Positions 10,077-18,996 of a stretch of 64,000 nucleotides of DNA are shown one piece after another. The translations under genes and the position numbers were made by a program. Each line of letters opens with the position of its first letter. The first letter of the stretch is position 1. The stretch lies in assembly GCA_020635825.1 (NCBI GenBank), contig JACJZA010000009.1, positions 124,001-188,000 of the forward strand, in the 5' to 3' direction. Under the pieces are notes generated by a model, which was given only the letters and a program-made list of their open reading frames with translations, was not told the DNA's origin and ran no database searches. Source of the DNA: Flavobacteriales bacterium. Its GTDB lineage: Bacteria > Bacteroidota > Bacteroidia > Flavobacteriales_E > Vicingaceae.

Positions 10077-11075
10077 TTATTTAGATTTACTTCTGTTATA
10101 CAATATTATAAATAAAAGGGATACTAAAATGGCACCCAGGGTTGAAATTACAACAATTAACCACCTTATTGGATAAGTTGCTTTTTCTGCAGGAGTTGCT
10201 TTATTTACAATAAATTTATGTTGTAAATTATTTTCTGCATCAACCTTTGCTTCTTGATATTTAGCATGAATAAAGGTGAGTTGCTTTTTTTCATATTCCA
10301 ATTGATCTCTAATAGAGACATAAGCACCACCATATTTAGATAGAACAGCTAATTTATCTTCTAATTCTTTAGCTGCAACTTTTTTACCTTGTAAAATAGC
10401 CGTTGCCATTTGCTCGGTAATTCTTTCTGCCTGTGATTCGTAATCAATCACTCCATATCCTCTCAATTTTGTCAATGAATCTTCAAGTTCTTGAACATAT
10501 TGTTTTTGACTTCCATATTGATTTTTAACAATTTCAAAAGCTTTTACAGCTATTTCATGACGCATTCTATTTTTTACCGTATCCAACAACATCGATATTT
10601 CATTAGCTATTAATGCTGCTGTATCGGCACTATAATCCAACACCTTAATTTCTACCGCTAAAAATTTTGTCAGTTTAAAAGAAATATTGCTTTTATAACA
10701 ATTAGCTAGTTTAGTTCTCTTAAAATCATCATCCCTGTCAATATCATAATGTTCAATTAAGTTGAATTTTTCTATAATTCGGTCTCTAATTTCATCAGAA
10801 TTTAATATCTGAATTAATTGTTCAGCTTCTTCAATTTCTCCAAAAGCCAAAACATCATCTTTTCCTCCATAATTTTCAGCTATTAAAGCTTTAGAAATTG
10901 AGCTTGTGGTTGTTGGATAAAGAATGACCGAAGATTCGTATTTATCCTTAATTAATAAAGAGAACACACTCGATATAAGAATTGAAATTAAGCAAATAAT
11001 TATAAGAGCTTTTTTACTCTTTAAAATTATCTTAATTAATTGAGTGTTATTTATAGCATCATTACTCTGAGCCAT
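10077..11075 (-). CDS. Wzz-type polysaccharide co-polymerase (first of two tandem copies)
   Basis: A paralogue of the next gene with the same two-helix design. The first helix is at about 29-50, the periplasmic region includes coiled coil (about 165-270), and PIRWLIVVISTLGAILVSLLF forms the last helix. I chose the ATG at 11075 (MAQSNDAINN), giving 332 residues; the frame can be extended ten codons upstream only to a TTG at 11105. Both copies share the local pattern LIEHYDID/LAEHYDID after a helix-rich segment, supporting duplication. The two copies may set different chain lengths or form mixed oligomers, which is inference. No kinase domain is present. Confidence 0.84.
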   Translation of the reverse strand: MAQSNDAINNTQLIKIILKSKKALIIICLISILISSVFSLLIKDKYESSVILYPTTTSSISKALIAENYGGKDDVLAFGEIEEAEQLIQILNSDEIRDRIIEKFNLIEHYDIDRDDDFKRTKLANCYKSNISFKLTKFLAVEIKVLDYSADTAALIANEISMLLDTVKNRMRHEIAVKAFEIVKNQYGSQKQYVQELEDSLTKLRGYGVIDYESQAERITEQMATAILQGKKVAAKELEDKLAVLSKYGGAYVSIRDQLEYEKKQLTFIHAKYQEAKVDAENNLQHKFIVNKATPAEKATYPIRWLIVVISTLGAILVSLLFIILYNRSKSK

Positions 11076-11121
11076 TAATCTCTTCGGTTTTTTTAGAAGC
11101 GACAAAAGTACTATTTTTATT

Positions 11122-12573
11122 CTATTCAGCTATTTCCCTGTTTAAGAATAAATGAAGCATCTGTTTTAAATTTATGACTCTTAATATTAGTCCTAAAAGC
11201 AAAGCAATAAGAATGATACTTGATATCCCCAACATTAAATCAAACTTTAATTTTTGAATTATAAAAACAGAAATTATTAGAAGTATCAAAAAAATAAATA
11301 GACCTATTAAATACTTATAGTTAATTTGAAATTTAAATATTTTAACCACTAAAATAATTTGAATAAAAACAATTAAAAATTGAGTTATCATACTTGCTAA
11401 AGCTGAACCATAAGCTTTATATAAAGGAATCATCAACCAGTTTAATAGTATATTAATAACCATTCCTCCTGTTGCTAAAATATTTAATTGCTTTAAACTT
11501 CCATTAGCTGTCAATAAAGTTCCAAAAATATATGTTGATGCGATTGCCACAAAACAAAACATCAGCACAGGGAGTATTAATGATGATTCTAGCGTATTAT
11601 TTTCATATAAAGCTGTCATAATTTGACTAGAGTAAATATATGTTATTAGTGCTAATACAACTGCCGGAATAAATAACAAACTGAATGACAACTTTACTAA
11701 TTTATCCAATCTCTTTTTATCTTTAATCATAAAGGCAAACATAGGCAACAACAAACCTGCGAACAATACTCCTATTTGATTTGATGCATCCATAAGCCTA
11801 TATGCTTGAGCATAAAGAGAAGACTGGTATTCACCATCTTCCAACATATAATCCAACATTATTACATCCATACGATAATAAAATGTCATTGTTAAAACTA
11901 ATAATGCATAAGGGAATGTTTGCTTAATAATTATTATCAAAAATGGAAGATTGATTTTTAAATATATTTTTTCTGCTTTTTTGTAAACTGTAATAAACAA
12001 AATAATTGCAGCTATTAAGTAAGCTAAAAACTGAGCATAAACAAATTGATGTAAGGTAAAAACTGAAGAAAAAAGATTTCCCCATAGTAACACTGCACAA
12101 AAAATAATCATCAATGTTTTATCTAATACAGAAAACAAACTATCTAGCATGTATAACTGTAATCCAGAAATATTTGATCGTAAATACTGTATAAAAGAGA
12201 TTAAAAATTGATTCAATGATAAAAACACCATTAAATAAAATCGTTCCGAATTGTAACCCAATACATAACCTGTAATAAAAGTGACAATAAAATAAACAAT
12301 TGCCAACATAAACTTAAATGCAATGATTCCTGAGAAGTACTTAGATAATAATTGGCTGTGTTGTGAAATATTTCTGTTATTATAATTAGTTATTCCTAAA
12401 TCCAATAAGATATTAAACAACATCGAAAAATTGAATAACGCAAAATAAGTTCCATATTCTTCAGCAGTAACTGTATTTTGAACAGTTCTATCAATACCGA
12501 ATATCCAAAATGGTTTAATTAAAAAATTAATTAACAATAAAAATCCAAGGTTTATAATAAACTTCCGCTGCAC
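11122..12573 (-). CDS. Polysaccharide flippase (Wzx/MATE-like)
   Basis: A 483-residue protein made almost entirely of hydrophobic helices, about 12-14 in number. It resembles Wzx-type flippases, which move undecaprenyl-linked repeat units across the inner membrane. Supporting features are the N-terminal helix pair with the polar segment VTAEEYGTYFALFNFSMLF and the motif DLGITNYNNRNIS, which resembles the start of other O-unit exporters. The start codon is GTG at 12573. It heads the minus-strand operon with the two chain-length proteins and the polymerase/ligase. A TACATTTG -7 box lies just upstream. Confidence 0.86.
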   Translation of the reverse strand: MQRKFIINLGFLLLINFLIKPFWIFGIDRTVQNTVTAEEYGTYFALFNFSMLFNILLDLGITNYNNRNISQHSQLLSKYFSGIIAFKFMLAIVYFIVTFITGYVLGYNSERFYLMVFLSLNQFLISFIQYLRSNISGLQLYMLDSLFSVLDKTLMIIFCAVLLWGNLFSSVFTLHQFVYAQFLAYLIAAIILFITVYKKAEKIYLKINLPFLIIIIKQTFPYALLVLTMTFYYRMDVIMLDYMLEDGEYQSSLYAQAYRLMDASNQIGVLFAGLLLPMFAFMIKDKKRLDKLVKLSFSLLFIPAVVLALITYIYSSQIMTALYENNTLESSLILPVLMFCFVAIASTYIFGTLLTANGSLKQLNILATGGMVINILLNWLMIPLYKAYGSALASMITQFLIVFIQIILVVKIFKFQINYKYLIGLFIFLILLIISVFIIQKLKFDLMLGISSIILIALLLGLILRVINLKQMLHLFLNREIAE

Positions 12574-12589
12574 AAAAATTGATTTTCAA

Positions 12590-12597
12590 CAAATGTA
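12590..12597 (-). promoter_or_regulatory. Candidate -7 box (TACATTTG) of the polysaccharide operon
   Basis: On the minus strand the octamer matches TAnnTTTG and would start transcription near 12583, about 10 bases before the GTG start at 12573. No -33 TTG is present at standard spacing. Confidence 0.35.
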
Positions 12598-12639
12598 ACT
12601 TATCTTGAGCAATATTATTATTTTCGCTAAAATTTAACC

Positions 12640-13767
12640 TTGAAAATAGCCGTAAATACACGATTACTGATTAAAAACAAAATGGACGGAATTGGTCTGT
12701 TTACTTTCGAATCATTCAAAAAAATTGTTTTAGAAAATCCAGCTATTGAGTTCTATTTTATTTTTGACAGAAAACCTGACCCCAAATTCATTTTTGCAAA
12801 AAATATCAAACCAATTGTTCTATTTCCTCAAGCAAGACACCCTTTTCTTTACTATTTATTTTTTGAGTTTTCTCTTAAACGATTTTTAAAAAATTTAAAC
12901 CCTGATTTATTTGTTGGTACAGATGGTATTACACCTCTAAACACAAAAACAAAAACATTAAGTGTGATTCATGACTTAAATTTTGAACACTATCCGGAAC
13001 AACTTCCAAAAAATTACAGAAAATACTACTGTAATAATTTCCCAAAATTTGCAAACCAATCTACAAGAATTGCAACCGTTTCGGAGTTTTCTAAAAAAGA
13101 CATCATAAAAACTTATAATATTTCTCCTGATAAAATTGATGTAGTATACAATGGGGCCAACGAAAATTTCAGACCTATAAACGAGGATATAATTACTGAA
13201 ATCAAAAATCGATTTACAGAAGGGAAGAATTATTTTTTGTTTGTAGGAACACTTCACCCAAGAAAAAATTTGATTCGTTTGTTTCAAGCTTTTGATGCTT
13301 TTAAAAAACAAACAAACTCAAATTTTAAATTACTGATTGTTGGAAAAAAAATGTGGTGGACAGATGAAATTGAGTCAATATATAATTCTCTACAACATAA
13401 AAGTGATATTTTGTTTGCAGGGAGAGTAGCTGAACAGGATTTATATGACATCACAGCTTCAGCTTACGCTTTAACGTATGTGCCAATTTTTGAAGGTTTT
13501 GGAATTCCTCTTGTTGAATCTATGAGTTGTGGTGTTCCAGTCATTACTTCAAATGTTACGTCAATGCCCGAAGTTGTTGAAGATTCCGGATTATTAGTTG
13601 ACCCTTTTTCAGTAGATGATATTTCTATTGCTATGATTCAAATAGTTGAAAAACCTGAATTACGAAATACGCTGGCAGAAAAAAGTTTAATTCAAGCAAA
13701 AAAATTCTCTTGGAACAAAACAGCTTCATTACTTTGGGAATCCATTCAAAAAACACTTAATGCTTAA
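12640..13767 (+). CDS. Glycosyltransferase family 4 (GT-B fold)
   Basis: A 375-residue GT-B enzyme that should transfer a sugar from a nucleotide donor to a lipid-linked or surface glycan. The C-terminal half has the family's GTLHPRKNLIRLFQAF segment and the donor-binding EGFGIPLVESMSCGVPVITS, with ExxxE-type spacing, followed by EVVEDSGLLVDPF. The N-terminal MKIAVNTRLL is a standard first beta strand, so the TTG at 12640 must be the real start even though TTG is rare. It diverges from the flippase operon across a 66-base gap, consistent with a role in the same polysaccharide. It overlaps rnhB by 8 bases. Confidence 0.88.
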   Translation: MKIAVNTRLLIKNKMDGIGLFTFESFKKIVLENPAIEFYFIFDRKPDPKFIFAKNIKPIVLFPQARHPFLYYLFFEFSLKRFLKNLNPDLFVGTDGITPLNTKTKTLSVIHDLNFEHYPEQLPKNYRKYYCNNFPKFANQSTRIATVSEFSKKDIIKTYNISPDKIDVVYNGANENFRPINEDIITEIKNRFTEGKNYFLFVGTLHPRKNLIRLFQAFDAFKKQTNSNFKLLIVGKKMWWTDEIESIYNSLQHKSDILFAGRVAEQDLYDITASAYALTYVPIFEGFGIPLVESMSCGVPVITSNVTSMPEVVEDSGLLVDPFSVDDISIAMIQIVEKPELRNTLAEKSLIQAKKFSWNKTASLLWESIQKTLNA

Positions 13768-14359
13768 AAGTTGTTTCCAAAATAAATTCATTGAAGCAGG
13801 TTGTGATGAAGCTGGAAGAGGTTGTTTGGCTGGTCCGGTTTATGCAGCAGCAGTAATTCTCCCCAAAAATTATAAAAACAAAACACTCAACGACTCTAAA
13901 CAACTTTCTGAAAAAAAGAGACTTATTCTTAGACAAGAGATTGAAAAAGATGCTATAGCATATGCCCTTGGAATTGTCGATAATTACGAAATAGATAAAA
14001 TAAACATTCTTAATGCTTCTTTTTTAGCCATGCATAGAGCAATAGAAAATTTATCTAAAAAACCAGAACTTCTACTAATAGATGGAAATAGATTTAAGCC
14101 TTATCCTTCTATCCCACATGAATGTATCATAAAAGGTGATGGGAAATTTTTATCTATTGCAGCAGCATCAATTTTAGCTAAAACTTACCGTGATGAATTT
14201 ATGGAGGAATACCATAATAAATATCCAGTATATAATTGGAATAAGAACAAAGGATATCCAACCAAAGTTCATCGAGATGCAATAAAAGCTCATGGATCAA
14301 CAGAAATCCATAGAAAATCTTTTCGTTTATTACCCGAACAACTAGAGTTAAAATTTTAA
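13760..14359 (+). CDS. rnhB: Ribonuclease HII
   Basis: RNase HII cuts the RNA strand of RNA-DNA hybrids and starts removal of single ribonucleotides misincorporated in DNA. The 199 residues match the family's usual length. The signature CDEAGRGCLAGPVYAAAVIL carries the acidic pair Asp16-Glu17. Asp108 (LLIDGNRF) and Asp127 (KGDGKF) complete the DEDD site. SIAAASILAKTYRDEFM is the conserved helix after it. The ATG overlaps the end of the glycosyltransferase gene by 8 bases, so the two are probably co-transcribed without an obvious functional link. Confidence 0.95.
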   Translation: MLKSCFQNKFIEAGCDEAGRGCLAGPVYAAAVILPKNYKNKTLNDSKQLSEKKRLILRQEIEKDAIAYALGIVDNYEIDKINILNASFLAMHRAIENLSKKPELLLIDGNRFKPYPSIPHECIIKGDGKFLSIAAASILAKTYRDEFMEEYHNKYPVYNWNKNKGYPTKVHRDAIKAHGSTEIHRKSFRLLPEQLELKF

Positions 14360-14390
14360 CGCATTTTTCGTAATTTATAATCATTCTGAC

Positions 14391-14421
14391 TTTGTAACTA
14401 CTTTACTAAGGCTTATATTTA
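14391..14421 (+). promoter_or_regulatory. Promoter of the kynurenine operon
   Basis: TTTG at 14391-14394, a 19-base spacer, then TATATTTA at 14414-14421 differ from the Bacteroidetes consensus only in the last base. The predicted start near 14428 leaves about 15 bases before the kynU ATG. Confidence 0.6.
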
Positions 14422-14442
14422 CACTCCTTTAAAAAAGCAGTA

Positions 14443-15732
14443 ATGAATTACGAAAACAGTATTGATTTTGCTCAAAAAATGGATGAGCAAGATGAATTAA
14501 AAAGTTATAGAGATAAATTTTATATTCCTGTTATCAATGGTAAACAAACCATCTATTTTACAGGAAATTCATTAGGTCTTCAACCAAAATCAACTCAAAA
14601 ATACATCAATCAAGAATTAGAAGATTGGGCACAATGGGGTGTTGAAGGTCATTTTCATGCTAAAAATCCTTGGTTTGCTTATCATGAAATGTTTACGGAG
14701 CCTATTTCAAAAATTGTAGGTGCACTTCCAAAGGAAGTTGTGGTAATGAACAACCTTACTGTCAACCTTAACTTATTGATGGTTTCTTTTTATCGTCCAA
14801 CCAAAGAACGATATAAAATAGTTTGTGAAGCAAAAGCTTTTCCATCAGACCAATATGCTTTAGAGATGCAAGTAAAATCCGCAGGATTCAATCCTGAAGA
14901 CGCACTGATAGAAGTTGCCCCTAGGGAAGGAGAAAGAACTACAAGACACGAAGATATTATCGATGCTATTGAAAAAGCAGGAAGTAGTTTAGCTTGTGTA
15001 ATGATAGGAGGCGTAAATTATTTTACTGGGCAAGTTTTTGATATGAAAGCAATTACAGAAGCTGCACATAAGGTAGGTGCTAATTGTGGTTTTGATTTAG
15101 CACACGGTGCAGGTAATATTGAATTAAAACTACATGAGTGGAATGTTGATTTTGCTTGTTGGTGTTCATACAAATATCTTAATTCTGGGCCTGGAGGTGT
15201 TTCTGGAGTTTTTGTTCATGAGCGTCATTGCAACAATACCGAACTTCCAAGATTTGCTGGTTGGTGGGGACATGAAAAAGAAACTCGTTTTTTAATGGAG
15301 AAAGGATTTAAACCCATGAAATCTGCTGAAGCATGGCAAATGAGTAATGCTCCAGTATTAACAATGGCCGCTCATAAAGCATCCATTGATATTTTTGATG
15401 AAGTGGGAATGGATAAGTTATTAAAAAAACAACGTTTACTTTCTGGATACTTGGAATTTGTTGTTGATGAAATTTCTGAAACTTACCTCAACAAATCTGA
15501 AGGAAAATGGTTGGAAATTATTACTCCTAGAGATTGGTCTGAAAGAGGTTGTCAGGTATCAGTTATTGCTCACGGTTTTGGAAGGGCTTTATTTGATAAA
15601 CTTCTTAACGAGGGTGTAATTTCTGACTGGAGAGAACCAAATGCTATCAGAATGGCTCCAGTTCCATTGTATAATTCATTTGAAGACATTTACCGTTTTG
15701 GTGAAATTTTAATAAAAGCTATTTCACAATAA
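14443..15732 (+). CDS. kynU: Kynureninase
   Basis: Kynureninase is a PLP enzyme that cleaves (3-hydroxy)kynurenine to (3-hydroxy)anthranilate and alanine. The 429 residues cover the full family length. FTGNSLGLQPKS near the start, NNLTVNLNLLM, GFDLAHGAGNIELKLHEW (PLP-binding Asp region) and CWCSYKYLNSGPGG, with the PLP lysine near 244, are all kynureninase signatures. It is followed without any gap by a small membrane protein gene and then kmo. The operon therefore encodes the middle of the aerobic tryptophan-to-quinolinate (NAD) route. The dioxygenases (TDO, HAAO) are not in the window. Confidence 0.95.
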   Translation: MNYENSIDFAQKMDEQDELKSYRDKFYIPVINGKQTIYFTGNSLGLQPKSTQKYINQELEDWAQWGVEGHFHAKNPWFAYHEMFTEPISKIVGALPKEVVVMNNLTVNLNLLMVSFYRPTKERYKIVCEAKAFPSDQYALEMQVKSAGFNPEDALIEVAPREGERTTRHEDIIDAIEKAGSSLACVMIGGVNYFTGQVFDMKAITEAAHKVGANCGFDLAHGAGNIELKLHEWNVDFACWCSYKYLNSGPGGVSGVFVHERHCNNTELPRFAGWWGHEKETRFLMEKGFKPMKSAEAWQMSNAPVLTMAAHKASIDIFDEVGMDKLLKKQRLLSGYLEFVVDEISETYLNKSEGKWLEIITPRDWSERGCQVSVIAHGFGRALFDKLLNEGVISDWREPNAIRMAPVPLYNSFEDIYRFGEILIKAISQ

Positions 15733-16062
15733 ATGAATAAAGGAGCATCAATATTTGCTATATTATTTTTAATTATTGCGGGTTACTTGATGTGGAATCA
15801 TTTTGAATTACCTACAATTTTTATTGGTAAAACTGGAAAAGTAAAAGGTTATGTTACTAAAATTGATATTATTCCAGGATATAGAGGTAGTGGTGTCTAC
15901 CAAAAAGCATATTATTCTTACTCAGTAAATGATTCTTTGATTAAAGATGACTTTATAGCTGATAAAAGACATGGAATACAAAAAGTAGTTGATAGTTTAT
16001 TAGTAGAATATTCAATTAACAACCCTTTAAGAAACAAAATCGTTGGCTTTTATAATCAATAA
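15733..16062 (+). CDS. Small membrane-anchored protein within the kynurenine operon
   Basis: A 109-residue protein whose ATG directly follows the kynU stop codon. It has one N-terminal hydrophobic helix (about 5-23, ASIFAILFLIIAGYLMW) and a predicted extracytoplasmic beta-rich domain with the pattern GYVTKIDIIPGYRGSGVYQKA and YSYSVNDS. This loosely resembles DUF3592-type small domains. No catalytic motif is visible. Its position between two pathway enzymes may be a simple insertion rather than a pathway role. Confidence 0.7.
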   Translation: MNKGASIFAILFLIIAGYLMWNHFELPTIFIGKTGKVKGYVTKIDIIPGYRGSGVYQKAYYSYSVNDSLIKDDFIADKRHGIQKVVDSLLVEYSINNPLRNKIVGFYNQ

Positions 16063-16082
16063 ATATTTTATAAAGTAATTAT

Positions 16083-17420
16083 ATGAAAACAGCAACAATT
16101 GTAGGTGCAGGATTAGTAGGCTCATTATGGGCTGTTTACCTATCAAAAGCAGGATATAAAGTAAAAATTTTTGAAAGAAGACCTGATATTCGTAAGGCAG
16201 AAATATCTGCTGGAAAGTCAATCAATTTAGCGCTTTCAACTAGAGGCTGGAAAGCATTAGATGCTGTTGGTGTAGGTGATGAAATTAGAAAAATTGCTAT
16301 TCCTATGACCGGTAGAATTATGCATGACATGGAAGGTAATTTAACCTATCAACCTTATGGAAAAGAAGGTCAGGCTATTTACTCCGTTTCACGTGGTGGT
16401 GTTAATGCAAAAATGATGGACATTGCTGAAGAATACGGTAACGCTAAAATTTTCTACAATGAAAAATGCATTGATACAGACTTAGAAAATGGCATTGTTT
16501 ATCTTGAAAACACTGAAACCGGCAAAAAATCAGAAGTACAATCTGATTTAGTATTTGCAGCTGACGGGGCTTTTTCTGCAGTTCGTTACAATGCTATGCA
16601 AAAACTTGATAGGTTTGATTACAGCCAAAAATACATTGAAGACGGATATCGAGAAATTCTTTTACCAGCTAATGAAGATGGTTCTTATAAACTAGATAAA
16701 AATGCACTCCACATTTGGCCAAGAGGAAGGTTTATGTTGATTGCTTTAGCTAATGAAGATGGTTCATTTACTTGTACCCTTTTCATGCCATTTAAAGGTG
16801 AAAAATCTTTTGAAACACTTACTAGTAAAGAAGCTGTAGATAATTTCTTTAAAACTACCTTCCCCGATTTTTACAATATGATGCCAAACATTGCAGATGC
16901 TTGGGAAGATCATCCATTATCTTCATTAGCGATTGTAAGATGTTACCCATGGACACATGGGAAAACAGCTTTAATGGGAGATGCTGCACATGCTACTGTT
17001 CCTTTTTATGGTCAAGGGATGAATTGTGGTTTTGAAGATTGTACTGTGATGTGGGAATTAATGCAAAAACACGGTGATGATTGGAATAAAATATTTGAAG
17101 ACTATCAATTATTAAGAAAGCCTGATGGAGATGGAGTACAAGACTTATCCTTACATAATTACCATGTAATGAGAGATTACGTTGCAGACCCAATGTTTTT
17201 ATTACAAAAGAAAATAGAAGCTCATTTTTCTGAAAAACACCCAGATAAATGGATGCCTTTGTACAGTCAAGTTACTTTTAGCCATATTAGATATTCTGAA
17301 GCATGGAATACTGGACAGAAACAAGATGCTATCATGAAAAAAGTAATGAAACAATTTAATGATATTGAAAACGTTTGGGATAGTGAAGATGTTGAAAAAG
17401 CTATCTTAAACGAACTATAA
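16083..17420 (+). CDS. kmo: Kynurenine 3-monooxygenase
   Basis: This FAD enzyme hydroxylates L-kynurenine to 3-hydroxykynurenine with NAD(P)H and oxygen. The 445 residues begin with a dinucleotide-binding fold, TIVGAGLVGSLWAVYLSKAG, ending in the acidic FERRPD that binds FAD ribose. The second flavin motif, MGDAAHATVPFYGQGMNCGF, is near 300-320. The helix-rich C-terminal third fits bacterial KMO. It shares the operon with kynU, its downstream partner, and with the small membrane gene, 20 bases upstream. Together KMO and kynureninase make 3-hydroxyanthranilate. Confidence 0.95.
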   Translation: MKTATIVGAGLVGSLWAVYLSKAGYKVKIFERRPDIRKAEISAGKSINLALSTRGWKALDAVGVGDEIRKIAIPMTGRIMHDMEGNLTYQPYGKEGQAIYSVSRGGVNAKMMDIAEEYGNAKIFYNEKCIDTDLENGIVYLENTETGKKSEVQSDLVFAADGAFSAVRYNAMQKLDRFDYSQKYIEDGYREILLPANEDGSYKLDKNALHIWPRGRFMLIALANEDGSFTCTLFMPFKGEKSFETLTSKEAVDNFFKTTFPDFYNMMPNIADAWEDHPLSSLAIVRCYPWTHGKTALMGDAAHATVPFYGQGMNCGFEDCTVMWELMQKHGDDWNKIFEDYQLLRKPDGDGVQDLSLHNYHVMRDYVADPMFLLQKKIEAHFSEKHPDKWMPLYSQVTFSHIRYSEAWNTGQKQDAIMKKVMKQFNDIENVWDSEDVEKAILNEL

Positions 17421-17425
17421 TTTAC

Positions 17426-18262
17426 ATGAAAAAAACACTGATTTTCCCTTTTATTTTATTATCTATTATTGCTATTGGACAAACTTATGGCCCGGGTAAT
17501 AAAAAGGGAGGTTTATACAGTTTAGGCAATGATAAACTAGATAAAGGATGGTTTTTTGGTATCGGTGCCACTTATATGTTTCCTTACCTTAAAGAATCAG
17601 AAACTATTGATTTTATAGATACACTAAATCAAACATTTACTCAAGACTATACCGCAACTCCTAAAGGAAATTTTGGATTGTTCTTTGAAATTGGAAAATT
17701 TAAAATTAATGGAAAGCGAGTAATCAATTATCAAGATTTTGGTTTATCATACAAATGGTTTAGGGGTGGAGAAGATTTTGAACAAACTACTATGCTTAAT
17801 AATGCTATCTACTCTCAATCTTCGACTAATGCTAAATTTAGTGATCATGCTATCTCTGCATATTTTAATATTGGTAATAGTTATGATATTTCTGAAAAGA
17901 CATTTATGGTAAATGGAATAGGATTAAATGCAGATTATTTTATCATCAAGAGTAGAGGTGCTGGTGGAACAATTTTAGGTCAGGAACAAAAATTTGTATC
18001 CGATTTTGTGGGTGAATTACATTACTTCTTTGGAATGGGGTTTAAAACAGGAAAAAGACTGATTATTATGCCAATGATAGAAACCCCCATTTTTGCCATT
18101 TATGAATTTAACCATATTAAATCTACACATGATTATTTTAATACTCGCTCTCGCCCATTTATTATTAAAATAAGAATCATGTTCCTTAAAAAAGGTTCTA
18201 CTTCATGCCCAAAGGTTTATAACCCGATGGGAATTGACCCTGATAATTTTCAACCTGAATAA
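17426..18262 (+). CDS. Exported protein, probably outer-membrane beta-barrel
   Basis: A 278-residue protein with a signal peptide (MKKTLIFPFILLSIIAIG, cleaved near GQT). The body alternates aromatic and polar residues in strands such as GWFFGIGATYMFPYL, LSYKWFRGG and HYFFGMGFKTGKRLIIMPMI, as expected of a small outer-membrane barrel. It starts 6 bases after the kmo stop, so it is probably in the kynurenine transcript, but no functional link is evident. I do not recognise a named family. Confidence 0.75.
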   Translation: MKKTLIFPFILLSIIAIGQTYGPGNKKGGLYSLGNDKLDKGWFFGIGATYMFPYLKESETIDFIDTLNQTFTQDYTATPKGNFGLFFEIGKFKINGKRVINYQDFGLSYKWFRGGEDFEQTTMLNNAIYSQSSTNAKFSDHAISAYFNIGNSYDISEKTFMVNGIGLNADYFIIKSRGAGGTILGQEQKFVSDFVGELHYFFGMGFKTGKRLIIMPMIETPIFAIYEFNHIKSTHDYFNTRSRPFIIKIRIMFLKKGSTSCPKVYNPMGIDPDNFQPE

Positions 18263-18265
18263 ATA

Positions 18266-18955
18266 ATGAAAAATATACATAAGGATACTGATTTTAAAAG
18301 GGGCTATGATTTAGGCAAGGAAAACTTTTTAAATCATTTATTAGTAGCAGAAAGTTGTGAATCCATCTCTTATGGTATTGCTACATCACATTTAATTTTA
18401 GCAGCTGAAGAAGCAGTTAAGGCTTTTCTTCTTTTACAATTAACTATTGATAGAGAATCAATAAAAAATATAAAACCTGAAGATTTTGATAGTTATTTTT
18501 CTAGGCATCGTTTTAAGCATGAGGTAATAAGACAAGCGGAAGTTTTTGGAACTTTAATGGAGATTAGTAATGATATTAGATTAAAACCATTTGAAGGTAT
18601 TGAACCAGGAACAGTTTCAAAAAAAAGATTACATGAAAAAAATAGTCAAGGAATTAAAAATTTAATTCAATGGCTTAATGATTTGACTGATGGGAAAGAG
18701 TCTTTAGGTGTAAATGAGGAATGGTGGAAACAAGCTGATACAAATAAAAATAAAGGTTTCTATATTAATTTATTAAAGAAAACGGGAAAGTGGGATGGCC
18801 CTCATTTGATTGATGAATCTTTTTATTTCCAGAGCAAAGATATTGTTGAGAATTTTATTAAAAGAATATTAGTAATTGAAGAGGCTTTTAATAATGAAGA
18901 AATAAAGACCATGTATTTTGAAATGATAACGAAATGGAGAAAAGAACAATTTTAA
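18266..18955 (+). CDS. AbiV-family HEPN protein (abortive infection type)
   Basis: A 229-residue, helix-rich protein that fits the AbiV family of HEPN-fold proteins, known from a lactococcal phage abortive-infection system. The first helix pair ends in LILAAEEAVKAFLLL (Glu48, Glu49, Lys52), like the family's EE-x-x-K helix. It is followed by SRHRFKHEV, in which Arg80 and His85 form an R-x4-H motif of the kind used as the HEPN ribonuclease site. Near the C terminus KNKGFYINLLKKTGKWDGP resembles the family's Gly-Phe-Tyr ... Gly-Lys-Trp segment. It lies 3 bases from the barrel gene upstream and 41 bases from a membrane coiled-coil gene downstream. An anti-phage or RNase role is inferred, not shown. 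Confidence 0.75.
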   Translation: MKNIHKDTDFKRGYDLGKENFLNHLLVAESCESISYGIATSHLILAAEEAVKAFLLLQLTIDRESIKNIKPEDFDSYFSRHRFKHEVIRQAEVFGTLMEISNDIRLKPFEGIEPGTVSKKRLHEKNSQGIKNLIQWLNDLTDGKESLGVNEEWWKQADTNKNKGFYINLLKKTGKWDGPHLIDESFYFQSKDIVENFIKRILVIEEAFNNEEIKTMYFEMITKWRKEQF

Positions 18956-18996
18956 TAATTAGTACATTTATAATTCTCATATTTTATGAATGAATA

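Noticed and set aside
12976..13311. A 111-codon open frame on the minus strand within the glycosyltransferase gene
   Set aside because: The plus-strand frame has complete GT-B motifs. The antisense product is Phe/Ile/Ser-rich with no recognisable features.
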